This document shows, one piece after another, positions 1 to 8,173 of a stretch of 64,000 nucleotides of DNA (positions are counted from its first letter, which is position 1; the number at the start of each line of letters is the position of its first letter). The stretch covers positions 11,117 through 75,116 of the forward strand of contig UQIF01000008.1 in the NCBI GenBank assembly GCA_900540955.1, read 5' to 3'. Below the pieces are notes generated by a model. It was given only the letters and a program-made list of their open reading frames with translations, did no database searches and was not told the origin of the DNA. The translations under genes were made by a program, and so were the position numbers. Origin of the DNA: an uncultured Olsenella sp. GTDB lineage: Bacteria; Actinomycetota; Coriobacteriia; Coriobacteriales; Atopobiaceae.

Positions 1-1
1 T

Positions 2-59
2 AAGTGGTTGCATCCTTTATTTACCTTTGAAAAGGTAGGTAAAAGATGCAACCACTTGA
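2..59. repeat. Long imperfect inverted repeat at the window start
   Basis: A 13-bp arm (aagtggttgcatc) is repeated in reverse complement at 47-59, and an inner arm around ttacctt pairs with aaggtaggtaa. The whole unit is an approximately 58-nt nested hairpin. It may be a terminator or small palindromic element belonging to a gene left of the window. No U-run follows on the plus strand, so the role is unresolved. Confidence 0.6.
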
Positions 60-150
60 CTGCACCGGCTTTTGCTGGCAAGAAGTGCGCTCGGCCGCCA
101 ATTTCCGACATATGCCAAAAAAGACTTGCGCCGCCAGCGCATTGGCGTAT

Positions 151-180
151 CCTTATTTCTGTCATAAGTCAGAAATAAGG
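151..180 (+). promoter_or_regulatory. Perfect hairpin overlapping the ribosome binding site
   Basis: Arms ccttatttctg (151-161) and cagaaataagg (170-180) are perfectly complementary, with an 8-nt loop. The right arm runs directly into the Shine-Dalgarno AAGGAG (177-182) of the gene starting at 191. The structure could hide the ribosome binding site in the mRNA, or act in DNA as an 11-bp dyad operator. Which of these it is cannot be told from sequence. Confidence 0.6.
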
Positions 181-190
181 AGCAGGAAGC

Positions 191-961
191 ATGGCGGGTC
201 GCCGGCAGAAGGTCAGAAACGTCGGGACGGAGCCTGAATACCTCGGGTTTTCTCCCGACGGCCCGGCGAGTGGGCGCGACATCACGTTGGCGGTCGACGA
301 GCTCGAGGCGCTGCGCCTCGTGGATCTCGAGCGCCTGAGCCAAGCCGCGGCCGCCGAGCGCATGGGCGTCGCCCGCGCCACGGTGGCGGCCATCTGTGAC
401 CGCGCCCGTGCAAAGGTCGCAGAGGCGCTGGTCGACGGTCGGTGCCTGGTCGTCTCCGGCGGCAACGTCGCCTATGCCTCCGCTCCGCAAACCGACGCCG
501 AGCCTTGGCCGGCAAAGAAGGAGAGCGCCATGAGAATCGCGGTCACGTACGACAACGGCAACGTCTTCCAGCACTTCGGTCGCACCGAGCAGTTCAAGAT
601 CTACGACGTCGAGGACGGCAAGGTCGTCTCTTCGCAGGTCGTGGGCTCCAACGGCGCGGGCCACGGCGCCCTTGCCGGCGTGCTTGCCGCCGGCGGCGTC
701 AATATCCTTATTTGCGGCGGCATCGGCGGCGGCGCCATCAACGCGCTCTCGCAGACCGGCATCGACATCTACGCGGGCGCCCAAGGCGACTGCGACGCCA
801 TCGTCGCAGCCTTCCTTGCCGGTGAGTTCGAGCAGGTTGAGAGCGCTACCTGCGACTGCCACGGCGAGGGCCACGAGCATGGCCACGAGGGTTGCGGCTG
901 CGGCGGCCACGATCACGGCGAGGGCCACTCCCACGAGGGCGGCCACTGCTGCTGCCACTAA
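191..961 (+). CDS. DUF134 / NifX-NafY domain fusion protein with His-Cys-rich tail
   Basis: A 256-residue protein with two domains. Residues about 1-95 match DUF134, a sigma-70 region-4-like helix-turn-helix family, with the conserved stretch DELEALRLVDLERLSQ and a VARATVAAI helix. Residues about 114-215 form a NifX/NifB-type dinitrogenase cofactor-binding domain beginning MRIAVTYDNGNVFQHFG. The last 35 residues are extremely rich in His, Cys and Gly, a likely metal-binding tail. The start ATG follows AAGGAG. Separate DUF134 and NifX proteins are common in anaerobes; the cargo is usually assumed to be an iron-sulfur or molybdenum species. No nitrogenase genes are nearby, so a metal-sensing or storage role is only inferred. 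A second strong start inside the gene is listed separately. Confidence 0.8.
   Translation: MAGRRQKVRNVGTEPEYLGFSPDGPASGRDITLAVDELEALRLVDLERLSQAAAAERMGVARATVAAICDRARAKVAEALVDGRCLVVSGGNVAYASAPQTDAEPWPAKKESAMRIAVTYDNGNVFQHFGRTEQFKIYDVEDGKVVSSQVVGSNGAGHGALAGVLAAGGVNILICGGIGGGAINALSQTGIDIYAGAQGDCDAIVAAFLAGEFEQVESATCDCHGEGHEHGHEGCGCGGHDHGEGHSHEGGHCCCH
518..532 (+). promoter_or_regulatory. Internal ribosome binding site and ATG for the NifX-like domain
   Basis: AAGGAG (518-523) lies 6 nt before an in-frame ATG (530) that coincides exactly with the first residue of the NifX-like domain. This suggests the domain is also made as a separate protein of about 143 residues, or that the fusion arose recently from two adjacent genes. 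Confidence 0.45.
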
Positions 962-988
962 ACGGCGCGGACATAGCCTATAAAGAAG

Positions 989-1021
989 CGCGGCCGGCGG
1001 GGTCATCCCTCGCCGGCCGCG
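989..1021 (+). terminator. Hairpin after the DUF134/NifX gene
   Basis: GC-rich stem with cggccggcgggg paired to ccctcgccggccg around a short tcat loop, 28 nt after the stop codon. There is no clear U-run. The stem sequence closely resembles the one at 12969-13005. Confidence 0.6.
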
Positions 1022-1216
1022 TTGCGTTGCGGGCTTTCGAGGCGCAGGCCGCCGGAGGACTCCGGCCGATGGACCCGCGCGTCTTGCCGCCTGTCCTTCT
1101 TGACGTCTGGCGCGGTTTATACGGGCCTGAACAGGGATAAACTCAAAACATTGAATAAGTCACGCAGGGCGATCAGAGCGGGGGAGAGGCCGGCGCGGGC
1201 ACGCCGGCCACACACA

Positions 1217-4200
1217 ATGAGAAGCGCCTTCTATAAAGACACCGTGCGCTCCGTCGCCCATTCACTGGGGCGCTTCGTAGCCATCGCGGTCATCGCCGCC
1301 CTGGGCACGGGCTTCTTTGCGGGCCTGCGCATGACGGGGCAGGACATGCTCCTTGCGGGTGACGAGTACTACGACGGTACGAACCTCTGCGACGCGCGCG
1401 TGGTCTCGACGGTGGGTCTCGACCAGCCGCAGGCGAGCCGGCTGCGCGGTATCGTGGGCGTCGACAGCGTGATGCCCGCCTACGAGGCCGATGTCACCTC
1501 GGACGTGGCCGGCGAGCAGTGCACGCTGAGGTTCCACTCGCTCGACGTCGATGCCGCCAAGGCGTGCGCCTACACCGAGACGGCTGCCGTCTCCAGAGAC
1601 GCCGACTACATCAACCGCCCTCTGCTCGTGAGCGGCGCTTGGCCCGAGGCGCCGGACGAGTGCCTGCTCTCCGCCGATCAGGTTTGGCCGAGCGAGGTGA
1701 GGCTTGGCGATAAGGTCCGGCTGCTCGAGGGCGTGCAGGACCTGGACAAGACCTTTGCCGTGCAGGAGTTTACCGTCGTGGGCTTTGTGCACTCCTCGTA
1801 CTACACCTGCTCGACGAATGCGGGCTCGACCTCGCTCGGAAGCGGCAGGCTCACGAGCTTCGCCTACGTCCCAGAAAGCGCGTTTGCGCAGGATTACCCC
1901 TATACCGAGGCGTTCATAACCGTTGGGGGCGCCCGCGAGCAGCAGTGGGGGACCGATGCCTACCAGGCCAAGGTCGACGAGGTGATCGACCGCATCGACG
2001 GCATGTCGGACGAGCTCGCCGCCAGCAGGATCGACGACCTGCGCTCTGAGGCGCAGGATAAGCTCGACGAGAAGCGCGCCGAGTTCGAGCAAAAGAAGGC
2101 CGACACGCAGGCGCAGCTCGACGACGCTCAGGCGACCCTCGACGATTCCAAGGCTCAGCTCGACGCCGCCGCGCAGAAGCTCGAGTCCTCCCGCGCGACC
2201 ATTGCGTCGAGTGAGGCCGAGCTCGCAGACGGTCAGGCACAGTACGAGTCCGGGGTCTCGGCGCTGGCGCAGAAGCGCGCCGAGGCGAGCACGGGGTTCG
2301 ACCAAGCGCAGAGGCAGATCGATGACGGCTGGGCGTCCTATGAGGACGCCATGGGTACGCGTGCCGGCCTTGTGGAGAAGCGCGACGAGGCAAGCAGCGG
2401 GCTGGAGCGGCTCAACGACGGAATCGCCCAGGTCGAGGCTGGCATCGCCCAGACCCAGGCGGGCATCGATGCGCTGTCCGCGACGATCGCGCAGCTCCAA
2501 GCGGCCCTCGACGCGCTCGACCCGATGGCCGAGGGGTACGTGGAACAGAAGGCCGCGCTCGAGGCGCAAAAGGCCGCCTGCGAGCAGAAGCTCGCCGAGG
2601 CCCAGGCCGCCCTTCCCGCGCTCGAGGCGCAGAAGGCGGACCTTGAGGGAAAGAAGGCCACGGCCGAGGCCGGCATCCAGCAGCTCAACGACGGAATCGC
2701 CCAGATCGATGCGCAGGTGGCCGGCGTACCCGAGCGACTCGACGCGTCCGCGTCCGAGCTCGCCGCCCAGAAGGCCGCCGCAGAGCAGGGCTTCGCTGAC
2801 GCCCAAGCCGAGCTCGATGCCGCCGCAACGCGCCTTAACGAAGGCCGCCGCCAGCTTGCCGACGGTAAGGCGCAGCTGGCCGCGGGCCAGTCCGAGTACG
2901 ACGACGGCCTTTCGCAGTGGAAGGCGGGCGCCGAGGAGCTCGCCGCCAAGCGCGCCGAGGCGGAAGGCGAGTTTGCCGACGCCGAGGCCCAGCTTGCCGA
3001 AGCACAGGCAAAGGTGGACGACATCGCATCCAGGAACGCCGCCGTCTACACCCTCGACCTCACCAAGAACATCGGCGCCGAGAGCTTCCGCTCCGACGCG
3101 GGCCGCATCGACAAGATCGCCCAGGTGTTCCCCCTGATCTTCTTCCTCGTGGCGGCGCTCGTCTCGCTCACCACCATGACGCGCATGGTCGACGAGGACC
3201 GCGTGCTCATCGGCACCTATAAGGCGCTCGGTTACTCGAAGGCCAAGATCTCGTCGAAGTACCTGCTGTACGCGGCCGTCGCGAGTGGTATCGGGTCGGC
3301 CGTCGGCATCGCGGTCCTCTCGATCTTCTTGCCGTGGTTCATCATGGGCGCGTACGCCATCATCTATCCGCTGCCGTGCCGGCCCGTGCCCATCGACGCG
3401 GGCATAGCGCTAGCGTCGGCGGGGCTCGGCATGGGCATAACGGTGGCCGCGACCTGGGCCGCAGTGGCCGCGACCCTGCGCGAGAAGCCCTCCGAGCTCA
3501 TGCTCCCGCGCGCCCCGAAGGCGGGCAAGCGCATCCTGCTCGAGCGCGTGAAGCCGGTGTGGCGCAGGATGTCATTCAGCTGGAAGGTCACGGCTCGCAA
3601 CCTCTTCCGCTACAAGCGCCGCCTGTGCATGACCGTCATCGGCATCGCCGGCTGCACGGCGCTGCTGCTCACGGGCCTGGGGCTCCAAAACGCCATCAAC
3701 GACATCATCGACAAGCAGTTCGGCGAGCTCTACCACTACAACACGACCGTGCGCATGGATGCCGACGCCACAGACGCGCAGCGCGAGGCCGTGGCAGACC
3801 GCGTGGCCGCCGACTCCCAGAGCGACCGCGCCTGGGTCTTTGCCGACAATGCCGTTGCGCGCGCAGCGGGGGCAGCGGACGACGACGGCGACCAGCGTAT
3901 CGAGATCGATGTCCCGCAGGACGAGAACGCCTTCGGCCGGCTCGTGACCATGCGCACGAGGCTGGGTCACGAGCCGCTCTCGCTCTCCGACGACGGCGCG
4001 ATCATTACCGAAAAGCTCGCGACGCGCCTTGGCGTGAAGGCCGGCGATGTCATTGCGGTCTACGACGAGGACACCATCGGCAACGCGACGGGCGAGCCCC
4101 GCGAGGTGCGCGTCGACGGCGTGATGGAGTACTACATCGGCCAGGTCGCCATCATGTCGCCGGAGGCCTATAAGAAGGCATTCGGGCAGGAACCGGCGCC

Positions 4201-4741
4201 CAACGCCCTGTACGCGGGCGTCTCCGAGGACGCCGACGCGCGCTCCTCGCTTTCCGCCGATGTCCTGGCACTGGACGGCGCAAAGACGCTCATTTACAAC
4301 GACGAGACCATCAACAGCTACCGCAACATGCTCAAGAGCGTCGACTCGGTCGTCGTCGTGCTCGTGGTCGCCGCCGCGCTTCTTGCCTTCGTGGTGCTCT
4401 ACAACCTGACGAACATCAACATCGCCGAGCGCGTGCGCGAGATCGCGACCTTGAAGGTCCTCGGTTTCAAGCCGCGCGAGGTCGACGCCTATATCTACCG
4501 CGAGACGCTGCTGCTCGCGCTCATCGGCGCGGCCGTGGGCTTGGCGCTCGGCGTCTACATGGAGGGCTTCGTCGTGGTTACGGCCGAGGTCGACCAGGTC
4601 ATGTTCGGCCGCGAGATCCACCCCCAGAGCTTCCTGCTCGCCTTTGCGCTCACGATGGCCTTTGCCGTGGCGGTGACCATCGCCATGCGCGGCAAGCTCC
4701 GCCGCATCAACATGGTCGAGAGCCTAAAGAGCGTCGACTAG
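1217..4741 (+). CDS. FtsX/MacB-type ABC permease with long coiled-coil insert
   Basis: An 1174-residue membrane protein. I chose the ATG at 1217 (MRSAFYKDTVRS) because the first membrane segment follows at once, as is usual in the family; no good ribosome binding site is visible. Order: one membrane helix (about 15-37), an extracytoplasmic region, an Ala/Gln/Glu/Lys-rich coiled coil (about 250-608), the first FtsX membrane block starting with VFPLIFFLVAALVSLTT (about 635), another helix near 810, a second external domain and a final FtsX block from about 1044. Such permeases work with a cytoplasmic ABC ATPase in lipid, lipoprotein or peptide export or signalling, but no ATPase gene is adjacent. 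The coiled coil contains an internal repeat (LNDGIAQ) that is identical over 21 nt at 2411 and 2684. Confidence 0.82.
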   Translation: MRSAFYKDTVRSVAHSLGRFVAIAVIAALGTGFFAGLRMTGQDMLLAGDEYYDGTNLCDARVVSTVGLDQPQASRLRGIVGVDSVMPAYEADVTSDVAGEQCTLRFHSLDVDAAKACAYTETAAVSRDADYINRPLLVSGAWPEAPDECLLSADQVWPSEVRLGDKVRLLEGVQDLDKTFAVQEFTVVGFVHSSYYTCSTNAGSTSLGSGRLTSFAYVPESAFAQDYPYTEAFITVGGAREQQWGTDAYQAKVDEVIDRIDGMSDELAASRIDDLRSEAQDKLDEKRAEFEQKKADTQAQLDDAQATLDDSKAQLDAAAQKLESSRATIASSEAELADGQAQYESGVSALAQKRAEASTGFDQAQRQIDDGWASYEDAMGTRAGLVEKRDEASSGLERLNDGIAQVEAGIAQTQAGIDALSATIAQLQAALDALDPMAEGYVEQKAALEAQKAACEQKLAEAQAALPALEAQKADLEGKKATAEAGIQQLNDGIAQIDAQVAGVPERLDASASELAAQKAAAEQGFADAQAELDAAATRLNEGRRQLADGKAQLAAGQSEYDDGLSQWKAGAEELAAKRAEAEGEFADAEAQLAEAQAKVDDIASRNAAVYTLDLTKNIGAESFRSDAGRIDKIAQVFPLIFFLVAALVSLTTMTRMVDEDRVLIGTYKALGYSKAKISSKYLLYAAVASGIGSAVGIAVLSIFLPWFIMGAYAIIYPLPCRPVPIDAGIALASAGLGMGITVAATWAAVAATLREKPSELMLPRAPKAGKRILLERVKPVWRRMSFSWKVTARNLFRYKRRLCMTVIGIAGCTALLLTGLGLQNAINDIIDKQFGELYHYNTTVRMDADATDAQREAVADRVAADSQSDRAWVFADNAVARAAGAADDDGDQRIEIDVPQDENAFGRLVTMRTRLGHEPLSLSDDGAIITEKLATRLGVKAGDVIAVYDEDTIGNATGEPREVRVDGVMEYYIGQVAIMSPEAYKKAFGQEPAPNALYAGVSEDADARSSLSADVLALDGAKTLIYNDETINSYRNMLKSVDSVVVVLVVAAALLAFVVLYNLTNINIAERVREIATLKVLGFKPREVDAYIYRETLLLALIGAAVGLALGVYMEGFVVVTAEVDQVMFGREIHPQSFLLAFALTMAFAVAVTIAMRGKLRRINMVESLKSVD

Positions 4742-4756
4742 CGGCGGCCGTCGAAT

Positions 4757-4810
4757 GGCGCCGGGGCGGGTGGGCGCGGCGCAACGTCAGCGTCTGGCCG
4801 CCCCGGTGCC
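4757..4810. terminator. Hairpin between convergent genes
   Basis: Arms ggcgccggggcgg (4757-4769) and ccgccccggtgcc (4798-4810) match at 12 of 13 positions. The hairpin lies between the stop codons of the FtsX permease and the methyltransferase, so it probably serves both strands. Confidence 0.5.
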
Positions 4811-4817
4811 CCCGGCG

Positions 4818-5540
4818 CTAGGCCTTCTGCAGCGTTATGGCGATGGTGTTCAGGTAGTCGAGCGCCCCGGCGTCGACGGCGGCGCGATCGCCTGCGGCGT
4901 ACTCGTTGTCGCAGGAGATCCAGTCCGCCCATGCCTCGCGGGTGCATGCCATGGCGTGCATATCCAGGATCTTTACGCCGGCGGTCCGCGCGATCATCGC
5001 ATGCCACCAGTCGATGTCGTGCATGAACTCGAGTTGCTCGGGCGTCCAAGACGCGAGCAGGCATTCGGGCAGCTCGCCGTGGCAGTCATGCACCATGCCG
5101 GGGATCGAGAGGTAAAGCTTGCCTGCGTCCGCTACGTACGGAAGGAGCTTCTTGCCGAGGTAGTCGGGGTCGCGACCGTAGTAGTTGTACGAGTCGATGC
5201 TCACCACGGCGTCGAAGAACCCTGGCAAGAAGGGCAGGCCCTCGGCGGCATCGGCCTTCACCGGGTGGATACGGCTCGCGGGCACGCCCATCTGGTCGAA
5301 GAACGCGCGGTTCTCGTCGGGGTTGCTCCAGAGGTCGACGGCATAGACGTCGAGGCCGTACTCGCGCGCGAGCATGACGCTCGTGATGCCGCTTCCGCTG
5401 CCGAGGTCGCACACACGGCTCCCGCACGGGAGGTCGGCGCCGTCGAGCAGCTCCTCGCAGAGCTTGAGCGGGTTGGGGCCCATGATCTTAGAGCGCACAA
5501 GGCTGGGGTCAAAACTGTTTGACCTGGGGAAATTAGACAT
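4818..5540 (-). CDS. Class I SAM-dependent methyltransferase
   Basis: A 240-residue soluble protein. The S-adenosylmethionine binding loop VCDLGSGSG is at about residue 43, followed by the acidic loop VYAVDLW, and VVSIDSYNYYG occupies the post-II/IV motif position. The fold matches the UbiE/cyclopropane-synthase-like superfamily, which methylates small molecules. The substrate cannot be inferred: the neighbours are a permease (convergent) and a divergent ferredoxin gene, and neither suggests a pathway. The ATG start follows AGGGA. The gene stands alone on the minus strand. Confidence 0.75.
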   Translation of the reverse strand: MSNFPRSNSFDPSLVRSKIMGPNPLKLCEELLDGADLPCGSRVCDLGSGSGITSVMLAREYGLDVYAVDLWSNPDENRAFFDQMGVPASRIHPVKADAAEGLPFLPGFFDAVVSIDSYNYYGRDPDYLGKKLLPYVADAGKLYLSIPGMVHDCHGELPECLLASWTPEQLEFMHDIDWWHAMIARTAGVKILDMHAMACTREAWADWISCDNEYAAGDRAAVDAGALDYLNTIAITLQKA

Positions 5541-5814
5541 AACTGTCCCTATTCGTTGTCGTTTGCAGGTTTGCGGTCGCCCCCTTGCGTGGTCGGGCGA
5601 TCAAGAAAACCTAACGAACAAGGACCAAAAAGACATCCCCTTACAGAGTCGTGGCGGACGGTCGCCCGCCGATCGAGGCAATCATAGTCCGTGCGGGGAC
5701 ATTTGGCGAGCGACATTCGTCCCGAGCAGGTGCCGCTCGCGGGCGTCCGCCCTTATTTCCGACACAGCCATGGGCGATAATGGCGGCCTTACGAACTGAG
5801 GATTGGACCATCGT

Positions 5815-6570
5815 ATGATTCTGTACTTCAGCGGAGAGGGGAATAGCCGTCACGTCGCCGAGCGCATTGCCGAGCGCGTGGGCGATACCGCTGTGTCTAT
5901 CGAGAAGTACAAGGGCGAGGCGGCGCCCCGCATCGTCATCGACGAGGACGAGTGCTTGGGGTTCGTTGCCCCGACGTACTGCTGGGGGCTGCCGGCTCCT
6001 GCCGCCGACTTCCTCGAGCGTGCCTCGTTCTACGTGGTGGAGGGGGCCTACGTCTTTACCGCCACGACGTTCGGCACGACTGCCGGCCAGACCACGCACC
6101 TTGCCGCCGACCTGCTGCGAAAGCAGGGCGTTCAGACGACGGCCCAGTTCAGTGTCCAGATGCCGGACACCTGGACGCCCCTGTTCGACCTCTCTGACAA
6201 GCAGAAGGTCGCGAAGATCAACGCCGCCGCGGAGGTCCAGATCGACGAGTGCGCCGACATGGTGAGCAATCGCGTCGCCGGCAACCACGTGCGTCGCGAG
6301 ATTCCGATGTTCGCTTCAAAAATCTACTACCGCCTCGGCGCCCCGGCATGCCAGGACACGAGCAAGTTCACCGTCGACGTGGACGCCTGCGTGGGCTGCG
6401 GGCTGTGCGCGAGGCGATGCCCCGTCGATGCCATTCAGATGCACGGCGGCCTGCCCACCTGGGCTAAGGCCCAGTGCGCCGCCTGTCTGCGCTGCCTGCA
6501 CAGCTGTCCCAAGTTCGCCATTCAGCGCGGCCCCAAGACCCGCTCTCACGGGCAGTACCTGCACCCGTAG
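5815..6570 (+). CDS. EFR1-type flavodoxin-ferredoxin fusion protein
   Basis: A 251-residue protein. The N-terminal part (about 1-150) is flavodoxin-like and begins MILYFSGEGNSRHVAERIAE, with the FMN phosphate loop SGEGNS. The C-terminal part carries two 4Fe-4S motifs, CVGCGLCARRCP and CAACLRCLHSCP. This architecture (EFR1 family) is typical of anaerobes and is thought to carry electrons between flavin and ferredoxin partners. I prefer the ATG at 5815 over the TTG at 5803, because GAGG at 5798 sits too close to the TTG. Upstream, cttatttccgacaca (5751-5765) resembles the hairpin arm at 151, a possible shared regulatory site. Confidence 0.8.
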   Translation: MILYFSGEGNSRHVAERIAERVGDTAVSIEKYKGEAAPRIVIDEDECLGFVAPTYCWGLPAPAADFLERASFYVVEGAYVFTATTFGTTAGQTTHLAADLLRKQGVQTTAQFSVQMPDTWTPLFDLSDKQKVAKINAAAEVQIDECADMVSNRVAGNHVRREIPMFASKIYYRLGAPACQDTSKFTVDVDACVGCGLCARRCPVDAIQMHGGLPTWAKAQCAACLRCLHSCPKFAIQRGPKTRSHGQYLHP

Positions 6571-6594
6571 CCGGTCTGCGGCGTCGCGCGACGG

Positions 6595-7974
6595 CTAGGC
6601 TGCGACGGCAACGGCGGTACTGTCGGCGCCCTTCTTGCCATAGGTCTTCGCGGGATGGATGGCCAGGGCGGACGAGACGATTAAGATCGCGGTCACGCAG
6701 AGGCTGATGGGGTAGACGAGCATAATCGTCTGGAAGTCGTGGTGCACGGGGAACACGCCGAACACCCACCAGAAGCGGATGCCGCAGATGCCGAGCGCGG
6801 TTAGAATCGCCGGCGCGAGCGAGATGCCAAAGCCGCGCAGGTAGCCCGAGAAGTTCTCGTAGCACATCGAGAAGATGTAGGCGGGGAAGATCGTGCACAC
6901 GCGGATGTAGCCGATGCTCACCACGTTGGGGTCGCTGTTGAAGACCGCGAGGATCGACTTCCCAAAGAAGATCACGCTCGTCACCGTGGCGATGGCGACC
7001 ACCAGGTCCTCGGCCAAGCAGACTTTGAGCACCCGCTTGCAGCGGGGGATGTCTCGCGCGCCGAAGGCCTGGCCGACGAAGGTGGTGCAAGCCTGGCTGA
7101 AGGAGTTCAGCAGGTTGTAGAACACGTACTCGAGGCTCATGGCTGCGCTCGAAGCTGCCATTACCTCGGTGCCGAGCGAGTTGATGCCGGCCTGGATGAT
7201 GGTGTTTGCCAAGGCGAAGACCGCGGACTGAAGGCCCGCAGGAAGGCCGATTCTGACGATGCGCGCGAGGACAGCGCCGTCGACGCGCAGCTTGCGGGGG
7301 TCGAGGCGCACGGGCGAGTCGGTCGTGGTGAGCCTATAGAAGAGCGTGGCCGCGCTAAGGGTGTAGGCGATCGCGGAGGCTGCGGCCAGGCCGGCGACGC
7401 CCCAGTGGAGCACGGAAACAAACACGAGGTCGAGCCCGACGTTCACCACGGTGGACACCATAAGTGCCTGCAGCGGCATGCGCGTGATGCCGACGCTTCT
7501 GAAGATGGCCGCCTCGAAGTTGTACAGCAGGATCGACGGCATGCCGAGCAGGTACACGCGCAGGAAGAGCGCGGCGGTCGGCAGGGTCTCGAGGGGGACG
7601 GAGAGCGCGGTCAGCAGGGCCTCGGCGTAGATCTCGCCGATGATCACCACGGCGAAGCCGATGAGCGACATGAGGACCGAGGTGTGGACGGCGCGGGTCA
7701 CGGTCTGCTGGTCGCCTTTGCCGATGGCGTTGGCTATGACCACGTTGGTGCCGAGCGAGATGCCGATGAACAGGTTGAGGATCAGGCTCATGATCGGCGT
7801 GTTCGCGCCGACCGCAGCCATGCCGAGAGTGCCCTCGGGGCCGGGGACCTGGCCGATGACGACCGTCGCGATGAGGCTCGAGAGCTGCTCGAGGATGCTG
7901 GTGGCGGCCACGGGGAACGCAAAAAGCGGAATGGCTTTCCATAGGTTTCCGGTGAGCATGCCCTTGTCTTCCAT
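6595..7974 (-). CDS. MATE family efflux transporter
   Basis: A 459-residue polytopic membrane protein, the usual size for MATE exporters, with about twelve hydrophobic segments. Family signatures include the N-terminal AIPLFAFPVAATSILEQL and the repeat-2 segment IVRIGLPAGLQSAVFALANT. MATE proteins export cationic drugs, dyes or metabolites in exchange for Na+ or H+. It is convergent with the ferredoxin gene; the 3' ends are 24 nt apart. The ATG at 7974 follows AAGGA. No regulator is adjacent, so the substrate is unknown. Confidence 0.88.
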   Translation of the reverse strand: MEDKGMLTGNLWKAIPLFAFPVAATSILEQLSSLIATVVIGQVPGPEGTLGMAAVGANTPIMSLILNLFIGISLGTNVVIANAIGKGDQQTVTRAVHTSVLMSLIGFAVVIIGEIYAEALLTALSVPLETLPTAALFLRVYLLGMPSILLYNFEAAIFRSVGITRMPLQALMVSTVVNVGLDLVFVSVLHWGVAGLAAASAIAYTLSAATLFYRLTTTDSPVRLDPRKLRVDGAVLARIVRIGLPAGLQSAVFALANTIIQAGINSLGTEVMAASSAAMSLEYVFYNLLNSFSQACTTFVGQAFGARDIPRCKRVLKVCLAEDLVVAIATVTSVIFFGKSILAVFNSDPNVVSIGYIRVCTIFPAYIFSMCYENFSGYLRGFGISLAPAILTALGICGIRFWWVFGVFPVHHDFQTIMLVYPISLCVTAILIVSSALAIHPAKTYGKKGADSTAVAVAA

Positions 7975-8173
7975 GAGACGAATCCTTAGGGGTTTGAACA
8001 GGTGTTTTGGCTAAGTACGCGAAATGCTACACCCGATTCAGGAGGCTGAACCGAAAGCCACAACCCTTTCAGATGCATGCTCGGCGCCCTCGGCAAAGGA
8101 GCTAGGCTTGCGGGGGCAGTCGTGCGTGGACTCTCTGTCCCACGGCACACGCTTGAAGCCGGCGCATATGGCG

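Noticed and set aside
46..237. 63-codon frame upstream of and overlapping the DUF134 gene start
   Set aside because: It has no ribosome binding site, crosses the two hairpins and continues out of frame into the real gene.
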